Source: Dastarcus helophoroides (lineage: Eukaryota > Arthropoda > Insecta > Coleoptera > Bothrideridae). From it: 64,000 nt of DNA. The position numbers were made by a program, and so were the translations under genes. Shown here one piece after another: positions 57,201 to 64,000 of this stretch (the first letter of the stretch is position 1; every line of letters starts with the position of its first letter). The notes beneath the pieces are model-generated. The model saw only the letters and a list, made by a program, of their open reading frames with translations. It was not told where the DNA came from and did not search any database. The stretch lies in the NCBI GenBank assembly GCA_028583605.1, contig CM053337.1, forward strand, positions 25,716,162 to 25,780,161. Direction: 5' to 3'.

Positions 57201-58990
57201 TAGAAGTTTTGGGAAAACCCAGAGTTACGAGAAACTATTGAAAAATTGAAGATAAGGCACCAGAATTTTAATAAATGTCAAAATTTTCGTAGAAAGTTAA
57301 AATTTGTAGAAAAATGCTGAGATTTTAAAAAACATTGGTATTTTTGAGAAAAATTCAAACATTGAAGAAATCGACAATTTCAAAAATTCTAAAATTGAAA
57401 AAAGTGGCGAAATTTTCGCAAAAACTCGTAATTTTGAAAAAAGTTGAAAGTTTGAATTTGAACTTTCAGTTTTCATATTACCGTTGACTTAAAAAAATAC
57501 TAAAACTTTTGAACTTGAACTGGAAAGTTTTAGAAGAAGATGGAAATTTTGATAAAATTGAAATTTATTGAAAAAATTCTCGAATTTTATGGTTTAAAAA
57601 ATTGAATTTAAGAAATAGAGATATTTTTAAATACAAATTTTCCTGAAAATAGAAAATTTATTAGAATGATTCAAATTTTAAAATAACATTTCCAAAAAAC
57701 GGTCTACACATCGAATTTCAGGTCGAAACGAAAAATATTGTGATTTTGGACAAAACGAAATCTGTGAAAAAGTCTTAATTTTATAAAGTAGGGCGGAATT
57801 ATAAAAAAAGTTAAAATTTATAAAAGAAAAAAAAAAGTCAAATTTAAATTTAAAAAAAAGGTTAAAATTTTGAAAATAATTAGTTTTCAAAAAAAATTAA
57901 AATTTTTGAAAATATCGCAATTTTGAATAATGTAAAAATTTTCATGGATATTAAGATTTCCAAGATTTTTAAAAAGTAATCTAAATTCTAACAAAAAATC
58001 TCAACACTTTAAAGAAACTGACATTTTAAAAATTTGAACATTTAAAGAAATTTTTTCAAAAATTTGTAATTTTCAAAACGATTAATATTTTGGAAATTAG
58101 TGAGATAAAATTTTAAAAATGGTCAAGATTTTGAAAAAAAAATTCGAGTTTTTAAAAAATTTAAAAATGTTTGGTCAAATTTTCAAAGTAAAACGAATTT
58201 TTCTAAATGTCTTCAAATTGAAAAAATCCAAACATTTTTACAAAAGTTTAAAAGATGGTTCAAATTTTGAAGTTAAAATTTTCGAAAAGATCAAAATTTT
58301 GGATAACTGAAATTTTGAAACAAAATCAAAAATTTTAATTAGAAAGTTAAAAAAAATTGAAATTTTGAAACAGGTTTGAGATTTCCAAATAAAATCAACA
58401 TATTCAAATAAAATTGTCGACATTTTGAAAGTTTTTTTAAAATTAAATTTAATGAAAAATTCAAATAGTCGAAAATTTCAAAAAATTCGATATTAAAAAA
58501 TTTCCCGATTCCGAAAAAAACAATTGAAATTCTCCAAATAAATGGAATTTTGAAGAAACTCTAAATTTTCAAGAAAATGTAGTGTAAAAAAACCAAAATT
58601 TTGAAAACTAATAGCTGAAAACTAAGAAAGTCATCATTTTTAGGAATAAAAAAAAATTTTATAATCTAAAAAAATATAGAAAGTTTCAAAAAAATTTAAA
58701 TATAAAAAAAGTGAAATTTTGCAAAAGTTTCAAAATTTCAAAAAGTACAAATTTTGGAAGAAACCCAGCTTACAAAAAACTTAACATTTTCGAATAAAAT
58801 GAGAATTTGTAAACACCAAAAACTTTGAAAACATGAAAAAGTCTTTAAAAAATTCAATATTTTAAAAAAGGCCTAAATTTTTAAAAAAGTCAACATTTTC
58901 AAAAAAATTAATATCTTGAAAAAACGTAGTCGACAATTTTTTCAAATAAGTCAAATTTTTTAGAAAAGTATCGACCTTTTTCTCGAAATT
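54290..58990. other. A-rich quasi-periodic block
   Basis: Nearly 5 kb in which the plus strand is A-rich, with recurrent gaaattttgagaaaaagtc-like words, the inverse of the texture at 27 and 34 kb. At 56380-56440 is a short palindromic piece (taatcccgggatttcgag, gattccgggatt). No gene. Confidence 0.65.
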
Positions 58991-61206
58991 TAAACTTTTT
59001 GTGAATATCGATTCTCTGATATATTTAGTTTTTTCAAAATTTTTAGAAAAGTATCGAAATTTTGAAGAAAGTAAATTTTTTCGAAAGAATTTGTATTCAC
59101 AAAAGTTTAAATTTCGAGAGAATGATTAAATATCTACAAAACTGCTGGTTAGGCAACTGAACGAAAACTATAAGTCAGATTTTTCTTAAAAAAACCTTTT
59201 TTTGCGTATTTATCATACTATCAATTAATAATATATCTATTGAAAGTTTAGCTCCTTATTTAGTTATCGATCTAATGATCAAACAACCTTAACAATCAAT
59301 TTCCAATAATAACTTTTTTAGTTAATATCTTTGGCACTTAACCTCTGCTTATTCACATGTGCGACTTGATTAAAAACAGAGCTGATTATTTATTCACGAC
59401 AGGATTTTGTGATTAATATTGCTGCCGTAAATATACTATAATTAATGTCAGAAGTAATTTAACTGAACTGAAACATTTTCTGGAACATAAATATTATGAA
59501 ATCAGCTAAGTGGAGCGTTTTTAGTTGGAAAGCAAGAAATAAATCTCAGGAAACCTTAAAGAAATGTTGCTTTGCAGAATAGGTTAATTAGTCGTAGAAT
59601 TGAATAATTTAAGGCATGCTAAGATGTATGTTATTATTAAGTTCTACAATTAAAGGTAGGTCGTCGGGATAGGCAGGAATTCGATCTGTTACGTGCGGTG
59701 AGCAAGATCGAGCCGTCATGCAGGGAAATCAAGAGTAATGCGGACACGAAACTGCACTCCCGCCAACTCCCGTGAGGTTTAAAATGGCGCAAGCTACATC
59801 GTCGTTCCCGATTCCCTTCATCAAGCTCCCACCTTTATCCAAACGAAGATATCGCAACGAATTTCAATCCCAGAAATCTCAAATATGCTTTAATGTTGTT
59901 ATAATTTAAGATTAATTCATCATTCAACAACATTCATCCTAGCTCAATTTCCCGGTTCGAGTAAACGAGTAAAATCCTGATTGATTGTCTGATACATTAA
60001 AACAGAAGCAAAACTACCGGACAGAAATAAAATTTATACTGTTGGATTATTTAATAGACATGCAATGAGAAAAGATTTTTGTAAACTCATCAACTAGAGG
60101 GATTAATAATACTTCTTCAGGCTCAGAGCCTAGGAAATCCTAAACGTCGCAGGCCGATGTTACCTAAGCCATCTTACCCTGACAGCTTGCATAAAACATC
60201 TATGTTGGAATTCATGTGAGACAATGGCAAAGTAGATGGCACCGAACTCTAATATTGCAAGAAAATAGAACAATTTCATGGTTGTCCCTTATTTCTCGAT
60301 TCTCGACAGTCTGAGGAGTGTAACGACAGCTTTCATGTGCGTTAGATAATAGATTTATATGTTTTAGAGACACTGCTACTACAAATTCGATTAGTAGCAT
60401 AATCCAACTGATTAAAAAAAGATACTGGATCATGACATTACCCCTTTGGATACACATTTATTTGAATTTTTTGCACTTGGAGCACATTTAATTTTGTGGG
60501 CAAGTAAAAGCAGTAGATTTTATGCAAGAGTTTATTTATTTCGTATTAATCATTACACAGAGTCTCACAAAGAAAACTTGAGGCCCCCTTATAATTAAAA
60601 AAAACCGAGATTTACTTTATAATTCGCCGAAACTCGTCGATTTTGTTTTTGGGGGGACCATTTTTGACGGTCAAGCCAATTTATTGTTTATCCCCTAACC
60701 TCTATAAACCTTTACTTTAAAATTTTAAATCAAAGTATATTACTTGTAATACATTATTTAAAGCCATTTCGATTGCAAATACACTGATGCATCGTTTTTT
60801 GGAATTAAATGACAACTAAAAACGAAAAATTGCCAAACCCGCAGTCCTGTGACATTAAAGTGACACTGGATTATCACCCAGTCTTTGCAGGCACGAAGTA
60901 TCGATATCAGGTACTTCAGAAAACCGTTTTACATTACCTACATTTTCTTTTTCTTACCAAATCTATTCATCGAATTTTTCACGTAGACTCACTATCACTG
61001 CTTGATAAGTACCTTGTACGTCTTTGACGCCTTGGAATAATTTCACTATCATTATCACTTTCTACTTCTACATATTCTTCATCATTTTCATTTTGAAATT
61101 CTCCTTTATCGTGTAAAAAATCAAAAAAAAAATTGTTCATTACATTGTTCGAGATCATTACATTCATTAATATTGTCTCTGTCACTTTGACCAAAAAATT
61201 AAAAAA
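58991..61206. other. Intergenic, with a GC-balanced island at 59.64-59.90 kb
   Basis: 59.64-59.90 kb (ttacgtgcggtgagcaagatc, gagccgtcatgcaggg, ctcccgccaactcccgtg) is non-repetitive and may be conserved. At 60979-61194 the minus strand has a 71-codon acidic frame ending SSSDSEST that I do not recognise. G6 run at 60652. Confidence 0.4.
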
Positions 61207-62460
61207 CCAAAAAAGTTCGTGCGGTTTTGAAGGTTAAGAAATAATAACACAAAAAATGGATTAAACTTAGTTTTATTCTGAAAAATAGTCACCCTCGGCA
61301 AATATTACTCTTTCCCATCTAGACAAAAGATCATATATCCCATTTTTGTAAAAATCTTGCTTTTGGGAATTGAAGAAATGTATCACCTCGTTTTCCAAGA
61401 CCCCTCTATTTTTAAATCGCTGATTCCGCATGTGGTTGTCCAAGGCCAAAAACAGGTGGTAGTCACTTGGGGCAAGGTCTGGTGAGTACGAAAGGTGAGG
61501 TAGAACTTCCCATTGTAGTCGCGCTATAGTTTCCTGCGTGATTCTTGCTGTGTGTGGTCTTGAGTTGTCCTAATGGAAGACAACACCTTTTCTGTTCGCC
61601 AAAGCAGACTGTTTTTGACTTAGAGCGACCACAACTCTGTTAAACTGTGCTGAGTATATTTTAGCAGTAATGGTTTCTCCACTTAGCAGAAGCTCATAGT
61701 GAAATATATCCGAAGTCCACCATACACATAACAGAATCTTTTGTTGGTGAATGTTTAGTTCAGCAGTCAACGGCGACGGATCTTTACTGGAGAGTCAATG
61801 ATATGAGCACTTATTGTGGCAGTACATAATCCATTTTTTATAACACGTCAACATCCGGTCAAAAAACGACATTAAGTTGTGGCGGAAAAGCAACGATGAA
61901 CAGATTGGTAAGAACTTGTTCGTATCACTCACTTCATGTGGCACCCATTTGCTTAACTTCCATCGTTTTCCAAGCTAGTGCAAATGTATGCGAATAGTGT
62001 CACCACTCACATTAAATCTTAAAGCAAGAGCTTGACATGTCTGACTTAAATCCTGCTCGATCGCCAGCTTAATATCGTCCTTGTTGACCGTTGATGGTCT
62101 TCCGGAGCGAGGTTCATCTTCCAGATTTTCATCTCCAGAGGCAAATTTCCTAAACCACTTCTGACCCACCCGTTTAGCTATAGTACCTTCCCCAAAAGCA
62201 GTGCATATCCTAGGACAAGCTTCTGCATCATTGGTACCAAGTTTGAATTCACAAAGTAAACAAGCACGAATTATTGTATTTGACACGGCCATACTCTAGT
62301 AAATAATTTGCACTTTAATTCAAAGTAATCTAACATATCAAATACACTGAATGATAGTCCCTGACATAAGTTTTCACCTGTATTAAAAATTACCCCACCA
62401 CTACATCCTGTTTACTGAATATAATTTATAAAAGTAGAAAAACCGCACGAATTTTATTGG
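61207..62460 (-). mobile_element. mariner element, about 1.25 kb
   Basis: Ends share ttcgtgcggtttt: CCAAAAAAGTTCGTGCGG at 61207 and, on the inverse strand at 62460, CCAATAAAATTCGTGCGG. The exact outer ends and the TA duplication are not clear at the left; at the right a TA lies about 10 bp further out. Between them is one full-length transposase frame. Confidence 0.85.
61273..62292 (-). pseudogene. mariner transposase, full length with three in-frame stops
   Basis: Reads in one frame for 340 codons with no indel. N-terminal half: MAVSNTIIRACLLCEFKLG, then QKWFRKFASGDENLEDEP and RSGRPSTV, the mariner HTH region and linker. C-terminal half: LLCVWW, FHYELLLSGETI, DNSRPHTARITQETIAR, LSYSPDLAPSDYHLF. 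From Asp in DNSRPH to Asp in APSD is 34 residues, the mariner DD34D spacing. The first catalytic Asp is lost: the usual TCDEKW reads TCYKKW. Stops: TAG at 61975-61977, TGA at 61795-61797, TAG at 61570-61572. Each is one C-to-T or G-to-A change from the expected Gln or Trp codon. Length is normal for the family (about 340-350). Certainly inactive. Confidence 0.95.
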
Positions 62461-64000
62461 TTGCCTGGTATATTCTTTATTTGTGCCATTATGGGGTTGT
62501 GTATCCCAAATAACCTTTACCAAAATACTAAAATTATTTGTTTCATTGCAACAGATACACATTATTTTAATATAAACAAAAATGAACTAGTTAAATGTGA
62601 TCTCAGTTTCAACGACGTTTCAGAACGTCATTTGCGTCTTTGTCCAAATAAATGGATGACGTTCTGGCTGTGTCAGATGTACCCAAAGGGTTAAGTAAAA
62701 TTAAAAAGTCGAGGTCCTCCTAGATCAGTTTTATTGATTACACAACTAGAAAATAATTTGAAAACTTATAAAACCGCGTCTAGAAAATGCAACAGAAGCT
62801 CTTATACTTTAGCGGACCGATTGTGTGGCTGTAATGTGAAAGATAGTTTATAAATGTATTCATTAAATTAGTGGAAAACATAATTTTGTTTTTGTTACTG
62901 TTCCCGATTCACTGATGATAAATCTAAATAATGACTCATGGCCTAGAATTAATGTTTTGCGTTTAAGGCATTAAAACTATCTTATCTTTTCCATTTTTAA
63001 GTTTTTGTCAAATCGTTCATGTCAGAATATTTTCTATTCCATTTTCATGCCTCCACTTTTGAACTCCTTCTTTCGTCGATTGATTCGGGCCGATTTCATC
63101 TCCGCCTTCCTAATAACATTCCAAGTCGGAATCGAGAGAGATTTCCTCCTAGATCGACAACGACTCGGAACTGATTACTGGGGCCTTTCAGGATATTGGC
63201 GATCACTGCACAAGATTGCAACTAAATTAAATTTCTTTAGACGTTTCGGGATCGATTACATAAATCAATTTGGCTACAGGGGACATTTATTAACCGTTTG
63301 GTTTACAAATCACGCTGTTCCGCTTCCAAAATAAGATAATTGTGTGTTATTATGCCTTCTTTAAAATTCGAAACTTGGAAGTGATTTGAATGGAGAGCAA
63401 TGTACTTAAAAATTAATTGATACTTGACGAAGTTGGGGTACACAACCAAATGAATTTACAATTTTTTAAATTTAAATGCAGTATACAATTAATACAACTA
63501 AATGTATATGATGATAATGAAAAATAAGTGAATAAATAAATAAACTTTTGAAATAAAGTTTATAATTCTATATTTTGAAACTTTGACAAGGGAAATGTTG
63601 ATAGCAGAAGTGGCTGTATCGTAACAAATATACTAATAAATAAATAAAATTATTAAAATAAAGAAAATTGTAACTATATTTACTGTTTTGACCCAGAAAG
63701 GTTCTACTAGCAGAAACAAATTTATTTTATCAAGTGAAAACCAATTTAAAGATAACAATTTCTGATCACTGATTTTTGCCAGATAAAGTGAAAGTTTCAA
63801 ATTTTTGAAATTTTAAAATTTCACATTTTTAACGCTTTGACTTCGAAAAATTTTGATTTCTGAAATGAATCTATCCTATCAAATAAATACCAATAAAAAC
63901 CAATTTAAAAATAGCATTCCATACCTACTGACTGGTAAAGTCAAAATTTCAAATTGTTAGAATATGATCGGGTGGTAAACAGTGAACCAGTGGTACACAG
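62461..64000. other. Intergenic, with a GC-balanced island at 63.05-63.34 kb
   Basis: A 109-codon open frame (63005-63334, plus) crosses the island but its product (FRRLIRADFISAFLITFQVG...) matches nothing I know. The DNA holds homeodomain-like words (gattacataaatcaatttgg). 63.4-64.0 kb is AT-rich with tandem ataaataaataaa words. No gene called. Confidence 0.4.

Noticed and set aside
58970..59120. Inverted words ctcgaaatttaaacttttt / aaaagtttaaatttcgag as a possible fold-back element
   Set aside because: In periodic AT-rich DNA such inverse matches are expected by chance, and the flanks show no duplication.
60979..61194. Acidic 71-codon frame (EEYVEVESDNDSE..., SSSDSEST), reminiscent of transposase N-termini such as piggyBac
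   Set aside because: Low-complexity acidic sequence only; no downstream catalytic domain and no inverted ends found.
63005..63334. 109-codon frame in a GC-balanced island as a possible exon
   Set aside because: No recognisable domain and no clear splice or start context; listed only as an island.

Overview
This is a stretch of eukaryotic, very AT-rich, gene-poor DNA, most likely from an insect. The evidence is a mariner element, several non-LTR retrotransposon relics with CCHC gag knuckles, solo LTRs of a Gypsy-like type and typical insect short repeats. A hymenopteran or another insect with a repeat-rich genome is a guess only. I found no intact host protein-coding gene, no tRNA or rRNA and no CRISPR. 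Nearly all recognisable coding sequence comes from transposable elements in various states of decay.

Layout. At 0.6-2.5 kb is the ORF1 (gag-like) relic of a non-LTR retrotransposon, minus strand, followed by a CTT microsatellite. At 4.6-5.8 kb are two related 3' ends of LINE ORF2. At 6.8-7.8 kb (plus) and 9.5-10.3 kb (minus) are decayed reverse transcriptase ends. A solo LTR lies at 8.6-9.0 kb and a related one at 32.2-32.5 kb, each with a 4-bp target duplication. At 17.4-20.5 kb is the best element of the window: a 3.1-kb DNA transposon with 25-bp inverted ends, a flanking TAA duplication and a spliced, integrase-like (DDE-type) transposase gene broken by four small frameshifts. At 25.1-26.8 kb is a fold-back element with arms of about 600 bp. 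At 28.9-29.4 kb and 51.0-51.5 kb is a second repeat with inverted structure. At 30.4-31.1 kb is a 328-bp tandem duplication. At 47.4-48.9 kb is a LINE RT/RNase H relic, and at 61.2-62.5 kb a mariner with three in-frame stops.

Scattered among these are three short repeat families (A, B and C here). Some copies are unfolded monomers, while others begin with an inverted copy of their own 5' part, so that they form a hairpin followed by a short tail. Several are flanked by 12-14 bp direct repeats. One family B insertion sits inside a family C copy whose uninterrupted relative is also in this window, which gives an empty-site comparison. This is the most unusual structure here.

The rest, well over half of the window, is quasi-periodic AT-rich sequence built from endlessly varied AAATTTTGA/TTTTTCAAAAT-like words, T-rich on the plus strand in some blocks (27-28.8, 34-36, 41.7-44.5 kb) and A-rich in others (54.3-59 kb). 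A few more GC-balanced islands (about 21.4, 32.9, 39.4, 50.1, 59.7 and 63.2 kb) stand out and could be conserved non-coding elements. That last point is inference only.
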